Notes under the pieces: model-generated
What the model was told of the DNA's origin: nothing
The model's input: only the letters and a program-made list of their open reading frames with translations
Database searches by the model: none
Assembly: GCA_049302185.1 (NCBI GenBank)
Contig: JBAQLV010000027.1
Coordinates: forward strand, 4,033 to 68,032
DNA from: UBA1546 sp049302185
GTDB lineage: Bacteria; Nitrospirota; Thermodesulfovibrionia; Thermodesulfovibrionales; UBA1546
Reading direction: 5' to 3'
Length of the DNA stretch: 64,000 nt
Made by a program: the position numbers and the translations under genes
Shown here: piece by piece, positions 8,402-18,003 of the stretch
Layout of the letters: each line of letters begins with the position of its first letter
Position numbering within the stretch: position 1 is the stretch's first letter

Positions 8402-10387
8402 TTAATGCAGCAATGCCCTGCCTTCTATCAGCTTCTCTACAACTTCGGGGTCTGCAAGGGTAGTTGTATCTCCTATTTCCTCTGGATGTCCTGCTGCTAT
8501 TTTTCTGAGTATCCTTCTCATAATCTTCCCGCTCCTTGTCTTTGGCAGACCGTCTGTAAATTGTATGATGTCAGGCTTTGCTATAGGTCCTATCTCGTTT
8601 CTAACCATTTCTACTATCTTTCCTTTAAGCTCAGGCGTTGGCTGAATACCGCTTTTTAAGATAACATAGGCATAAATGCCTTCGCCCTTTATCTCGTGCG
8701 GAAAGCCTACCGCTGCAACTTCTGCAACATTCTGGTAGCTTGCAATTGCGCTTTCTATCTCTGCTGTGCCGAGCCTGTGACCGGAGACCTTTATAACATC
8801 ATCTATTCTTCCCATCAGCCAGTAATCTCCAGCCTCATCAACCCTCGCGCCGTCTCCGGTTAAATACTTGCCTTTAAAGCGGGAAAAGTATACCTCTTTA
8901 ATCCTTTTGTTTTCAGGGTCTCCGTAAGTGCCTCTTATCATTCCGGGCCATGGCTTTTCAATTACAAGGTAACCGCCCTCATTCACACCTGCCGGTGAGC
9001 CGTCCTCTTTTAAGACTCTTGGAACAACGCCCGGAAACGGCCTGTTTGCAGAGCCGGGCTTTAATGTCATTGCGCCGGGCAGAGGCGTTATGAGAATGCC
9101 GCCTGTCTCTGTCTGCCACCATGTATCAACAATAGGAAGTTTTTCTTTCCCTATATAGGTGTAATACCACATCCATGCTTCAGGATTTATCGGCTCGCCG
9201 ACTGAACCGAGAAGCCTCAAAGATGAAAGGTCATGATTTTTCACCCAGCTTTCGCCTTCTCTCATCAATGTCCTTATTACAGTCGGCGCCGTGTAAAAGA
9301 TATTGACCTTATGTTTGTCAACTATATCCCAGAACCTGCCGGGATTCGGATATGTTGGAATCCCTTCAAACATAAGGCTCGTGGCGCCGTTGCTCAAGGG
9401 ACCGTAGATTATATAGCTGTGCCCTGTGACCCATCCTATGTCCGCCGTGCAGAAGTGAATATCTTCGTCATGATAATCAAATATCCACCTGAAAGTTAGG
9501 TTTGTAAAAAGCATGTATCCGGCTGTTGTATGAAGAACGCCTTTGGGTTTTCCTGTTGAGCCTGATGTGTAAAGGATAAAAAGCGGGTCTTCCGAATCCA
9601 TTTTCTCAGGCTCGCAATACTTGGCAATATCAGCGGAATTAATTTCATCATGCCACCAGAGGTCCCTTTTAGTCTCCATATCAACATTGCCGTCTGTCCT
9701 TCTTACCACTATCATCTTTTTAATTGTAGGGCATTCATGCAGAGCCTCATCAGCGTTTGCCTTCAGAGGAACGAATCTTCCGCCCCTCACGCCCTTGTCC
9801 GATGTAATAACAATTTTTGATTTGCAGTCCTGAATCCTGTTCCTTAAAGCCTGAGCGCTGAATCCGCCGAAAACAATGCTGTGGATTGCCCCGATTCTCG
9901 CGCACGCAAGCATGGAAATCGCAAGTTCCGGAATCATCGGAAGATAGATGGTAACCCTGTCGCCTTTCTTCACTCCGTGTTTTTTCAGGACATTTGCAAA
10001 CCTGTTTACCTCGTAATAAAGCTGCTGATATGTGTATGTTTTATAGCTTCCGTCATCCGCTTCCCATATTATTGCCGCCTTGTTTCTGGTCGGGGTATTT
10101 ACAAATCTGTCAAGACAGTTATACGATGCGTTCAGGCTGCCGCCCTGAAACCACTTTATCTCAGGTTTTTCAAAATTATATTCAAGAACTTTATCCCACT
10201 TTTTATACCATGAAATATTCTTTTCTGCCATCTCACCCCAGAACCCGTCAGTGTCTTCTATTGACCGTTTATAAAGCTTTTCATATTCTTTCATGCTCTT
10301 TATATGCGCTTTTTTGCTGAACTCTTTTGACGGCGGAAATGTCCTGTTTTCTGCCATCAAAACTTCAATGCTTTTTGCATCTGACAT
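8402..10387 (-). CDS. acs: acetyl-CoA synthetase (AMP-forming)
   Basis: 661 residues, full length for Acs. It carries the adenylate-forming loop YTSGSTGKPKG, the core DTWWQTETGG motif, and the C-terminal lysine motif PKTRSGKIMRR whose Lys is catalytic and regulated by acetylation in characterised homologues. Converts acetate, ATP and CoA to acetyl-CoA, AMP and PPi in the cytoplasm. GGAGG sits four bases from the ATG. Together with the ADP-forming enzyme 0.7 kb away it gives the cell high-affinity scavenging and an energy-conserving route for acetate. A disrupted small gene follows it. Confidence 0.96.
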   Translation of the reverse strand: MSDAKSIEVLMAENRTFPPSKEFSKKAHIKSMKEYEKLYKRSIEDTDGFWGEMAEKNISWYKKWDKVLEYNFEKPEIKWFQGGSLNASYNCLDRFVNTPTRNKAAIIWEADDGSYKTYTYQQLYYEVNRFANVLKKHGVKKGDRVTIYLPMIPELAISMLACARIGAIHSIVFGGFSAQALRNRIQDCKSKIVITSDKGVRGGRFVPLKANADEALHECPTIKKMIVVRRTDGNVDMETKRDLWWHDEINSADIAKYCEPEKMDSEDPLFILYTSGSTGKPKGVLHTTAGYMLFTNLTFRWIFDYHDEDIHFCTADIGWVTGHSYIIYGPLSNGATSLMFEGIPTYPNPGRFWDIVDKHKVNIFYTAPTVIRTLMREGESWVKNHDLSSLRLLGSVGEPINPEAWMWYYTYIGKEKLPIVDTWWQTETGGILITPLPGAMTLKPGSANRPFPGVVPRVLKEDGSPAGVNEGGYLVIEKPWPGMIRGTYGDPENKRIKEVYFSRFKGKYLTGDGARVDEAGDYWLMGRIDDVIKVSGHRLGTAEIESAIASYQNVAEVAAVGFPHEIKGEGIYAYVILKSGIQPTPELKGKIVEMVRNEIGPIAKPDIIQFTDGLPKTRSGKIMRRILRKIAAGHPEEIGDTTTLADPEVVEKLIEGRALLH

Positions 10388-10426
10388 AGAGCCTCCATTC
10401 CCTTTTATCCTTTGTTATTCCAAACT

Positions 10427-11845
10427 CTAAAGCAAATATTCTGCGAGATTAATCCTGTATTTATTAGGGTCCATTGTCTTAACGATAGTTCTCAGGAATT
10501 TTCCATCAGGGGCTTTTTCTGTGAGATCAACAAAATATCTATCTGCCTTTTCTCCTTTGCTGCTGATGACAACCAGAACCTTTGGCCTGTCTAAAAAAAC
10601 AGTATCGCTCTGATAGACGAGTCCGAGTTCTCTTGTATCAAGCATAACGAGAGTCCCTACAGGAAATACACCTATCATATTAATGAAAAATTTAAAGAGA
10701 ATCGGATCAAGCTGCGTCCCTGCCCTCTCCATCATAATGCTCAGCGCCCTGTCAGGAGGCATCGGAATTCTTGAATAAATCCGCGCTGATGTCATCGCAT
10801 CATACTGATCAACGAGGCTTATAATCTTTGAATAGAAATCCAATTCGAATGATTCTCTCGTTTTAGGGTACCCTGAAAGATCATGGTACATATGATGCTC
10901 AAATGCAACAATAGCCGCCCTTGCTGCTGTAGCATCAATACCCCTCATCTTAAGTATAGCCCTGACACCCCAGAATGGGTGTTTTTTAATCATGTGCCAT
11001 TCATCATCGGTAAAACTGGTCGGTTTATTCAACACCTCGCTGGGTATTTCTATTTTGCCTATATCATGAAACAATGCAACAAGGCCAAGTTCTGTTAGAG
11101 CCCTCTTGCTCAGGCCGAGTCTCTGCGCAAGCGCTACAGCGAGTATGCTTACATTAACCGAATGGTGATATGTATACTCATCATAATCTTTAATAGTAGT
11201 CATGCCAAGAAGCAGCTGATATTCTTCAAGTATTAGGTCTACCATAGACTCTACTACTCTCTTTGCCTTTTTTATGTTTACCTTTTCACCTGACTTGATC
11301 TTGCTTACAACACCTCTGGTATATGAAACAGCGTTAAAATATGATTTCTTTACCATTCTCCGGATATCAGAACTGCCCTCAGTTTTTTCCTCATCTCTTA
11401 TCTTCCTTAGCCTGCCGACTCCTAAACTGCCAACATCCGCAATCTCTTCTGCAAGCGCCTCAAAAGACTCCAGAGAGGAAGCTGAAGCTATGAATGCCCT
11501 TAAAAAGCTTTGCACGTCTTCAGATTTTAAGGCGTCTCTGAATACAATACTGCCCAATCCTCTCTTCTTAAATTCTCGCACGAGAAAATCAAAATTAGGA
11601 AGATATTCCAGAGGGTATCTTATCCTTGCTTCATTCAGGTAGAAAAACTCGCCCCCGAGTTCAAGCACCAGTTCTCTTTCAGATAAAATCAAGGGGTTTG
11701 TAATCGCAATAAACTTATCTATCGCCGTAGTCACAGCAATATTGCCGGGATCATGGATAGCGGCAGTCCTTATAATAACCGCAAGTTGATTTATTATGTC
11801 TTTTGATTCTGTAAAAACCTCTCCTTTCCCTTCGCTACCGGCCAT
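10427..11845 (-). CDS. HD-GYP domain protein (putative cyclic-di-GMP phosphodiesterase)
   Basis: 472 residues. The N-terminal ~200 residues are helical with no recognised domain. The HD-GYP domain has HD at 260-261 (LFHDIGKIE), the downstream histidines (EHHMYHD, 317-322) and a GYP at 326-328. In characterised members this fold hydrolyses cyclic-di-GMP; activity is inferred. AAGGA lies upstream of the start, which overlaps the HEAT-repeat gene by 11 bases, so the two are translationally coupled. Its partner gene product may sense or scaffold the signal. Confidence 0.85.
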   Translation of the reverse strand: MAGSEGKGEVFTESKDIINQLAVIIRTAAIHDPGNIAVTTAIDKFIAITNPLILSERELVLELGGEFFYLNEARIRYPLEYLPNFDFLVREFKKRGLGSIVFRDALKSEDVQSFLRAFIASASSLESFEALAEEIADVGSLGVGRLRKIRDEEKTEGSSDIRRMVKKSYFNAVSYTRGVVSKIKSGEKVNIKKAKRVVESMVDLILEEYQLLLGMTTIKDYDEYTYHHSVNVSILAVALAQRLGLSKRALTELGLVALFHDIGKIEIPSEVLNKPTSFTDDEWHMIKKHPFWGVRAILKMRGIDATAARAAIVAFEHHMYHDLSGYPKTRESFELDFYSKIISLVDQYDAMTSARIYSRIPMPPDRALSIMMERAGTQLDPILFKFFINMIGVFPVGTLVMLDTRELGLVYQSDTVFLDRPKVLVVISSKGEKADRYFVDLTEKAPDGKFLRTIVKTMDPNKYRINLAEYLL

Positions 11846-13478
11846 ACTCTATCCTTTTAATTGCAGAATAGACATGTTCTCTCAGGAGCTTATTTTTTGA
11901 CTCCTTTTCCTTATGCAGCAACGGCAGCGCATCTTTGTTTCCCATCAATCCAAGGCAGTATGCTGCGCATGCCCTGTTTTCATCATTAAATGCCCTCTTA
12001 AAAAATGATTTCTTCTTAAAAGTTTTCAGCAAAAATTCCACTACATCATTATCTTTCCACCGGGAAAGCGCCTCGTAAAATTCTTTTTTCTCGCTGAACT
12101 CAGTTTTTACGAAAGCCGCATCTGTCATCCTCTGAAGTATTATGCTTTTAGCGGTTGTTGAACGGATATTGCCCAGAGCCCTTGCCGCAGCAGTCCTTAT
12201 CTGAACCTCGGGGTCGTTAAAGCATTCCCTTAACGCTGGAAACACTCCCGGGGCGCCGAGTTCCCCCATAGCCTTTATCCCCTCCTTTCTGACTCTTATA
12301 TCGCTGTGATTTACTGTCTTAAGGAGATAATCCACAGCCGCTTTGTCGCCTATCTTTCCAAGTATATAGATAATATTCCTGACAACATACCACCTCGAAT
12401 CGTACAGCCCCTTTGCAAGGCTCTGTATGTCTTTTCTCCCTAAAGATATTAAGGCATTAATGACATTCTTTCTTGCGGGAATACTCTTGAGCTCTCCAAG
12501 TATTGTTATGAACGGCTGAATAGCATTCTTATCAAGAAATGCCACATATTCATCCCAGACCTTTTCGTTTATCTCAACTCCGCTGTCAAGCAATTCGCCA
12601 AGCAGCTTTATTGTGGCATCAAATCCAAGAAAAGAAAAAACCATATTCAGATTTTTCTTGGCGTCATCGGAAATGGATGGGCTGCCGATAACCTCTCTTG
12701 CTTTCCTGAGAATATGCAGCGCTGTCTCCATATCGCCATGTGTTATTGAAAACTCTATAATACTGTTCAGGAAGTGCGCCACATCTTCGTATTCGCTTTT
12801 ATTCTCAGCCTGATAAAGCATTTCGAAAATAATTGTGATAAGCTTGCCTGTTTTGTCATTAGCATCCTTGTCTATCTCTTTCACAATAGTATGAAGGTCC
12901 TTATCCGTCAGAGGGACTATCACTGCATCTTTAACGCCTTCTTCGTTAAATGAATCCTCGTATGCCTTTGTCAGTTCATCCGCATCTGACGCCTTATCTT
13001 TTACCTCCCTTACCGCTGCGCTCTCATAATCATCTTCTTCAGTAAGAAACGCCTCGTCAACAACATATTTTACGTTCTGGAAATCCCTCTCCCACAGAAG
13101 CGTCACTACATCATCGTCAAGAACTTCCCTGTCATAATCAACCGTAAGAATTTCCAGAAAATCCTCAAGTTCCTTCACGGAAAATCCCTTCTTGAAAGTT
13201 ATTTCTCTCAAGCCGTCCTTAAAGAAAAAAAGCGCAATATTGTCTTCTTTCTGGGGGTTGGAATATATCTGCTCGGAATCACAGAATATCTCATTCTGCT
13301 TTATCTTGAATGTCAGTTCGTTTCTGTAATCAAAAAAATTTCTGAATTTAGCGTGAGTATCCTCTATGATCTTGGCATACATCGGATTCGTCTCAGGATA
13401 CATTCTGAACGTCTTCTTGGCCTTAAGAAGCGCCTGGACTATCTCCTTTGCCGCCCTTATGTCATCAAGCAATTCCAT
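11835..13478 (-). CDS. HEAT-repeat protein
   Basis: 547 residues. Residues 1-180 are charged and lack a recognised fold; a middle helical section is followed by HEAT/PBS-lyase-like repeats from about 330 to 545 (for example DIRVRKEGIKAMGELGAPG and VQIRTAAARALGNIRS). Such repeats make protein-protein interaction solenoids. No signal peptide. The ATG follows the upstream gene's stop by one base and its 3' end overlaps the HD-GYP gene, so it belongs to the same operon and may regulate that enzyme. Function is not known. Confidence 0.8.
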   Translation of the reverse strand: MELLDDIRAAKEIVQALLKAKKTFRMYPETNPMYAKIIEDTHAKFRNFFDYRNELTFKIKQNEIFCDSEQIYSNPQKEDNIALFFFKDGLREITFKKGFSVKELEDFLEILTVDYDREVLDDDVVTLLWERDFQNVKYVVDEAFLTEEDDYESAAVREVKDKASDADELTKAYEDSFNEEGVKDAVIVPLTDKDLHTIVKEIDKDANDKTGKLITIIFEMLYQAENKSEYEDVAHFLNSIIEFSITHGDMETALHILRKAREVIGSPSISDDAKKNLNMVFSFLGFDATIKLLGELLDSGVEINEKVWDEYVAFLDKNAIQPFITILGELKSIPARKNVINALISLGRKDIQSLAKGLYDSRWYVVRNIIYILGKIGDKAAVDYLLKTVNHSDIRVRKEGIKAMGELGAPGVFPALRECFNDPEVQIRTAAARALGNIRSTTAKSIILQRMTDAAFVKTEFSEKKEFYEALSRWKDNDVVEFLLKTFKKKSFFKRAFNDENRACAAYCLGLMGNKDALPLLHKEKESKNKLLREHVYSAIKRIEYGR

Positions 13479-13479
13479 G

Positions 13480-13764
13480 CTACACCATCACTATCCTTCG
13501 TTCTCTCGCAAAGTTCTTAATTATCATCAATGAGGAATACAGTCTTTGCAGCCTCACATTCCTCATCCTAAGAGACGGCTGATCACTGAGAATAATCTTC
13601 TCTCCCCTGATAGCTATCTGTACTTGTATTATCTCGTGATACAGCCCTGTAAGAGAGTCGATATCAAGCGGTTTGAGAAATAACGGATTAACCGTCACAT
13701 AGCCGTCGGCTATATCATACGCCATAGCCTTAAGACTCTTCCCTCTTATGCTGCTAACTGGCAT
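13480..13764 (-). CDS. small protein of unknown function linked to HEAT/HD-GYP genes
   Basis: 94 residues, no signal peptide, no cysteines and no motif I recognise. The ATG at 13764 lies inside the last codons of tatC (11-base overlap) with GAGGGGA upstream, and its stop is one base before the HEAT-repeat gene. The tight packing supports a real coding sequence in a tatC - small protein - HEAT - HD-GYP transcription unit. A shorter start at an internal ATG (MAYDIADGY) is possible. Confidence 0.55.
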   Translation of the reverse strand: MPVSSIRGKSLKAMAYDIADGYVTVNPLFLKPLDIDSLTGLYHEIIQVQIAIRGEKIILSDQPSLRMRNVRLQRLYSSLMIIKNFARERRIVMV

Positions 13765-14545
13765 CTGCTGTTTTTCCCCTCACGAATATCCTTGACACGA
13801 GAATACCTACCTCATAAAGGATTATGATGGGGATAGCCATCAGAGTCTGATTAAATACATCAGGTGTTGGAGTAAGTATGGCAGCTAAGATAAAGGCGGC
13901 CAATACGGCATACTTTCTGTTTTTTGCGAGTGTCTTCGTAGTTACAATCCCCATGCGCGTAAGAAAGATTATAACAATAGGCAGTTCAAAAACAGCTCCG
14001 AATGCGAGTATAAACTTAAGGCAGAAATCCACATACAGCCCCACCGACAGCATAGGCATCAGAACATCGCCTAACTTATAGGTTAGAAGAAACCCCATCG
14101 CAAACGGCAGCACTATGAAAAAACAAAAAAGAGCGCCGGCTACAAAGAGGCCTGTTGCTGAAATGACAAATGGGAGCACATATTTTTTTTCTTTTGCAAG
14201 AAGGCCCGGCGATATAAACTTCCAAAACTGATAAAATATTATAGGCAAGGCAAGCACCAGAGCGGCTACAAATGACACTTTCATGCTCATCCAGAAAGCC
14301 TCGGCAGGCGCAAGAAATACAAGCTTCGTAGTCTGGGAAAGTTTTTCCTGAGGGACTATGCTTATAAAAGGATTTTCCATGGAAAAAGACAGGTTGTATT
14401 TAAGCGGGAACATGATGGCCCTAAAAAGTTCTTCGGAATAGTTAAACGCAATCACAAAAGCTATGAGCAGGGCAGTCAGGGATATGGTAATCCTCTTTCT
14501 GAGGTCACCGAGATGTTCTGTAAGGGGAATTTTTTCAGTTTCCAT
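13754..14545 (-). CDS. tatC: Sec-independent protein translocase TatC
   Basis: About 263 residues with six predicted membrane spans and the TatC N-terminal motif LTEHLGDLRKR just before the first span. TatC recognises twin-arginine signals and assembles with TatA/TatB to export folded proteins. I use the ATG at 14545; a GTG at 14554 is possible, and neither has a strong ribosome site. tatB-like gene lies 60 bases upstream. A likely client in this window is the Fe-S subunit DsrO, whose signal carries the NRREFLK motif. Confidence 0.94.
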   Translation of the reverse strand: METEKIPLTEHLGDLRKRITISLTALLIAFVIAFNYSEELFRAIMFPLKYNLSFSMENPFISIVPQEKLSQTTKLVFLAPAEAFWMSMKVSFVAALVLALPIIFYQFWKFISPGLLAKEKKYVLPFVISATGLFVAGALFCFFIVLPFAMGFLLTYKLGDVLMPMLSVGLYVDFCLKFILAFGAVFELPIVIIFLTRMGIVTTKTLAKNRKYAVLAAFILAAILTPTPDVFNQTLMAIPIIILYEVGILVSRIFVRGKTADAS

Positions 14546-14604
14546 ATTCTTCACTGTCCATGAGCAGATAGTTCAAAGGTTTGAAATATGCAATCTCTCA
14601 ACAT

Positions 14605-14937
14605 TCACTCTGCCCCTTTCTCTTTTGAATCCTTCGCTGTATTTGCCTCGTTAGCTGTATCTGCCTCTTTTTCGGTTTTGCCGGCTTCATCCAGATGGGA
14701 CAGCGTATCTTTTATATCACGGAGTTCAGAGTCCATCTCCTCCTTAACGCTGGACAGCGGATCTTTTATATCACGGAGTTCAGAGTCCATCTGCTCCTTA
14801 ACGCCGTGCACTGCCTTCTTAAGCTCAGCCATGCCCTTACCGATTGTCCTGCCCAGTTCAGGAAGTCTCTTCGGACCAAAAACAAGGAGAGCAACTATAA
14901 ATATAACTATAAGTTCCTGCATCCCGATATCAAACAT
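14605..14937 (-). CDS. tatB: Sec-independent translocase protein TatA/TatB
   Basis: 110 residues: a short N-terminal membrane helix (MQELIVIFIVALLVFGP), the hinge FGPKRLPELGRTIGKGM, then an amphipathic helix and a long acidic coiled-coil tail. The MFDIG start and length point to TatB rather than TatA, although a single bifunctional protein is possible because no other copy is visible. The tail contains a near-perfect 18-residue tandem duplication (see repeat at 14701-14804). It is the first gene upstream of tatC. Confidence 0.88.
   Translation of the reverse strand: MFDIGMQELIVIFIVALLVFGPKRLPELGRTIGKGMAELKKAVHGVKEQMDSELRDIKDPLSSVKEEMDSELRDIKDTLSHLDEAGKTEKEADTANEANTAKDSKEKGAE
14701..14804 (-). 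repeat. 54-bp tandem duplication inside tatB tail
   Basis: Two ~50-base copies begin at 14701 and 14755 and differ at only a few positions. They encode MDSELRDIKD twice with an 18-residue period, each copy starting in the coiled-coil tail. The near identity implies a recent duplication or ongoing length variation. Confidence 0.85.
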
Positions 14938-15020
14938 TATTCCCTTTCACCTCGGCGAATCTGACGAGTCAGACACCCTCAAGCTGCGGTATAAATATAT
15001 GAAAAATTTGACCCTGCCAA

Positions 15021-15812
15021 TCATTTCTCCTCCTCATATACCTTTTTTATCGTTTTCTTTTCAGCAGGAAGAACCGCCGTTATCGAAAGCATAAACCTGT
15101 ATTCAGGACTTCTGTTTTTCAAGTCAACCCCCACGCCAATCGTTGTATAAAGATAATCCGTTGTCATGAACCTGTAGCCGAATCTTCCCTCAAGGTCATC
15201 AAGCGCTGCTGAATAATGGCTTTTCCTTCCATATATCTCTGCGAGCACCTTGAAATCGTGCGCAGCCGAAAAATCAAATCCGGCTGCGAAGCTTACCTCA
15301 TCTTCAAGTTTTGATGAACCAACTTTCTCATAAAATATATTCGCATGCCCGCTTACAGGCCCTACTCTCTTGCTGACGATAAGGCCCGCGCCTGCCCTTC
15401 CATCTGTGCTGAAAACTTCCTTCCCTGACGGGATAGAGACGTTGACCATATAGGCTGCGGAAGGCGTATATTTAGTTTCATCAATAAATCTGTGTTTTAC
15501 GCCCAAAGCAATGTCTTCAAATCCTGATTTAACATTTTCCCATCTGTCAACGTAAGGGACAGCAGCCATAAATTCTATCCTGTCATTTATACCGTGCGCA
15601 TACTGAAAAAGATACCTGAAAAAATCAGGCTCTGCTGATTTTTCAACTCCGGCGCCAAATGCGTAGTTTCCCTTCTTTAGACTGTCTGCGCTGAATGTTG
15701 AAAAAACTCCATAAGGCGCAACCGGCTGGAGGCCCTTTATATCAAATCCATAAGCATCCCTGATAAAGAGAAAGCAGCTGAAAAAAAGCAGGAGGGGAAT
15801 ATATTTTTTCAT
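15021..15812 (-). CDS. outer-membrane beta-barrel protein (transporter-like)
   Basis: 263 residues with a signal peptide (MKKYIPLLLFFSCFLFIRDAYG) and alternating polar/hydrophobic strands typical of a small barrel of the MetA-pathway/transporter-like group (..DRIEFMAAVPYVDRW.., ..GFEDIALGVKHRF..). There is no terminal aromatic residue; the C-terminus is charged (KKVYEEEK), so the last strand ends before it. It lies between tatB and the CHASE2 cyclase. Substrate unknown. Confidence 0.65.
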   Translation of the reverse strand: MKKYIPLLLFFSCFLFIRDAYGFDIKGLQPVAPYGVFSTFSADSLKKGNYAFGAGVEKSAEPDFFRYLFQYAHGINDRIEFMAAVPYVDRWENVKSGFEDIALGVKHRFIDETKYTPSAAYMVNVSIPSGKEVFSTDGRAGAGLIVSKRVGPVSGHANIFYEKVGSSKLEDEVSFAAGFDFSAAHDFKVLAEIYGRKSHYSAALDDLEGRFGYRFMTTDYLYTTIGVGVDLKNRSPEYRFMLSITAVLPAEKKTIKKVYEEEK

Positions 15813-15859
15813 TCATAAAACATAACAGAAAAAATCCTTAACTGTCAATTAAGCAAAAT

Positions 15860-17956
15860 CTATTTCTTGATTGAAATAAACACGCCGTCCCAATCAGGAG
15901 GCGGCGGCGTCTGAAGGTATTCACGGCATCTTTCAGCGTAAAGTTTTGCCACAGGGTCATTGTGTTCGCCTAAAAGCCCTGTAAAAATATCAAGCGCATT
16001 CTGAAAACCCTTTGCCCTGTAAACCTTCAGGGCTTCGGAAAATCCATCTGCAAGCTTGCTATTGCCGTCTGTCATTAACTCAAAAATCGCAACGGGTTTT
16101 TCCTTGCCCACAACCCTCATAAGATCTATTTCCCTTAACATAAACTTGTCCTTTACCTTTCCGACAGTAAACTCACTCAGGATTATATGCGTGCCGTAAT
16201 ACTTGTTCTGCCCCTCAAGCCTTGAAGCCAGATTTACCGTGTCGCCAATCGCCGTATAATCAAATCTTATATTCGCTCCCATATTGCCGACAACTGCATA
16301 TCCTGTATTTATGCCTATCCCTATATCAACAGGGGGAAGCCCTTTCTGCTTAAAACTGCTGTTTACTTCTTTCAATTTATCAATCATTTCTATTGCTGTC
16401 CTGCATGCCTTTTCAGGGTGGTCCGTCACATCAAGAGGCACATTATAAATTGCCATCACTGCATCGCCGATATACTTATCCAGCGTCCCGTTATTTTTCA
16501 GGACAACCTCTGTCATAGGGCCAAGATATTCGTTAAGGAGCGATACAAGCACATCAGGCGCAAGCTTTTCCGAGATGCCCGTAAACCCTCTTATGTCTGA
16601 AAACAGAACAGTTATCTCTTTCTTTTCGCCTCCGAGTGCGAGCCTGTCTGGATTCTTTATTATCTCTGCAACAAGCTCAGGCGAAACATAACTTGAAAAC
16701 GCCTTTTTAAGATAGCGGTTCTTCCTTTCTACCACAAGGTTTCTGTATGCCTCAGAGCTTACAAATGCTATCGCTGTTGAGGAAAGCGGGTACAGCAGGC
16801 TTATATCTATGGAATAGTTTCTGAACAACAAATAATTGAAAACAGCATATATGCTTGACACAAACATAAAAGCAACAAGCCCCAAAAAGCTGTTCCTCAA
16901 TACACCGAGAAGCAATGTAAGGATTACAGGAAATAACGCTAAACATAAAATCTCAATAGCAATTATTCTTCCATCCCTTAATATGAATCTGCCCTGAAGA
17001 GCATTGGACGCTACAGTTGCATGTATCTCAACTCCCGGAAAGGCTGACTCCACAGGAGTTGCCCTCATGTCATAGATGCCGACCTCTGTTGCGCCCACAA
17101 ACACAATCCTGTCTCTGAGTTCTTCTTTTTTTAATCTCTTTTTAATAACATCAACCGCTGACAGCGTGGCAATAGTCCCGCCCTTGCCGTAATAATTCAC
17201 GGTAAGCCTTCCGCTTTCATCAGAAGGGATAGACATATCTCCAAGCCTGAGAGAGGAAACACCGAAAGGTTCCACTTCAAGCATGATCTCCTTGCCTGTG
17301 TAATGTCTCAGCGCCTTTAATGCCAGAGAGGGATAAATTTCTCCGTTATAAAGCATAAGAAGCGTGGATTTTCTTACAGGGCCGTCAGCGTCCGGGTCTG
17401 TATTGAAAAAGCCAAAATCCAGAGCGCCGCGTCCGAGCAAGGGGATATTTGTCTCCACAAAAGGACGCTGATATACAGGAACCGAGGTCACACCTTCTGC
17501 AATCTTCAGAAGTTTTATCTTTGACAACTCTATCTGGGATATAGCCTTGGGGTCTGCATCTTCTTTTTCATCCCTGAAAAAATAACCGAGGATTACACTG
17601 CCGTTTTTTTCTATGGCTCTGGAAAGGACTGCGTCTTCTCTGCTGTCTGAAGGTTCGGAGAAAACAATGTCCAGCGCTGTTACCCTTACACCGTATTCTT
17701 TTAAGCTATTCAGAAGGCCGGCAAATACAGACCTCTTCCAAGGCCACCTGCCGATTTCATTGACGCTTTTTGAATCTATAGCAACTATCACAACCCTGTT
17801 GTCAGGCTGAACATTCTTTCTGATTTTAAATCTTGCATCCTTGAGTTTCAGGTCAACCGCATCAAGGAAATGAAAATTCTGCCTGTAAATGAAAAAAGTT
17901 ACAACTGAAGCAAGAAGACCAATTACAATAAAGGTCAGCAGTCTGGAGTATTTCAT
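15860..17956 (-). CDS. CHASE2-domain class III adenylate cyclase
   Basis: 698 residues. An N-terminal span is followed by a periplasmic CHASE2 sensor (about 30-330), three membrane helices (about 330-400), and a cyclase domain with the metal aspartates in LFSDIRGF and in KYIGDAVMA. DKYIGD and DYTAIGDTVNLASRLE fit adenylate rather than guanylate specificity. It probably makes cAMP in response to an envelope signal. The FecR/TPR gene lies immediately upstream on the same strand, a recurrent pairing of FecR, CHASE2 and cyclase proteins. Confidence 0.9.
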   Translation of the reverse strand: MKYSRLLTFIVIGLLASVVTFFIYRQNFHFLDAVDLKLKDARFKIRKNVQPDNRVVIVAIDSKSVNEIGRWPWKRSVFAGLLNSLKEYGVRVTALDIVFSEPSDSREDAVLSRAIEKNGSVILGYFFRDEKEDADPKAISQIELSKIKLLKIAEGVTSVPVYQRPFVETNIPLLGRGALDFGFFNTDPDADGPVRKSTLLMLYNGEIYPSLALKALRHYTGKEIMLEVEPFGVSSLRLGDMSIPSDESGRLTVNYYGKGGTIATLSAVDVIKKRLKKEELRDRIVFVGATEVGIYDMRATPVESAFPGVEIHATVASNALQGRFILRDGRIIAIEILCLALFPVILTLLLGVLRNSFLGLVAFMFVSSIYAVFNYLLFRNYSIDISLLYPLSSTAIAFVSSEAYRNLVVERKNRYLKKAFSSYVSPELVAEIIKNPDRLALGGEKKEITVLFSDIRGFTGISEKLAPDVLVSLLNEYLGPMTEVVLKNNGTLDKYIGDAVMAIYNVPLDVTDHPEKACRTAIEMIDKLKEVNSSFKQKGLPPVDIGIGINTGYAVVGNMGANIRFDYTAIGDTVNLASRLEGQNKYYGTHIILSEFTVGKVKDKFMLREIDLMRVVGKEKPVAIFELMTDGNSKLADGFSEALKVYRAKGFQNALDIFTGLLGEHNDPVAKLYAERCREYLQTPPPPDWDGVFISIKK

Positions 17957-18003
17957 AATCGCCCCTTCAAGCCCGTTTCCTCCACCTTAGGCGGATTACC
18001 GCA

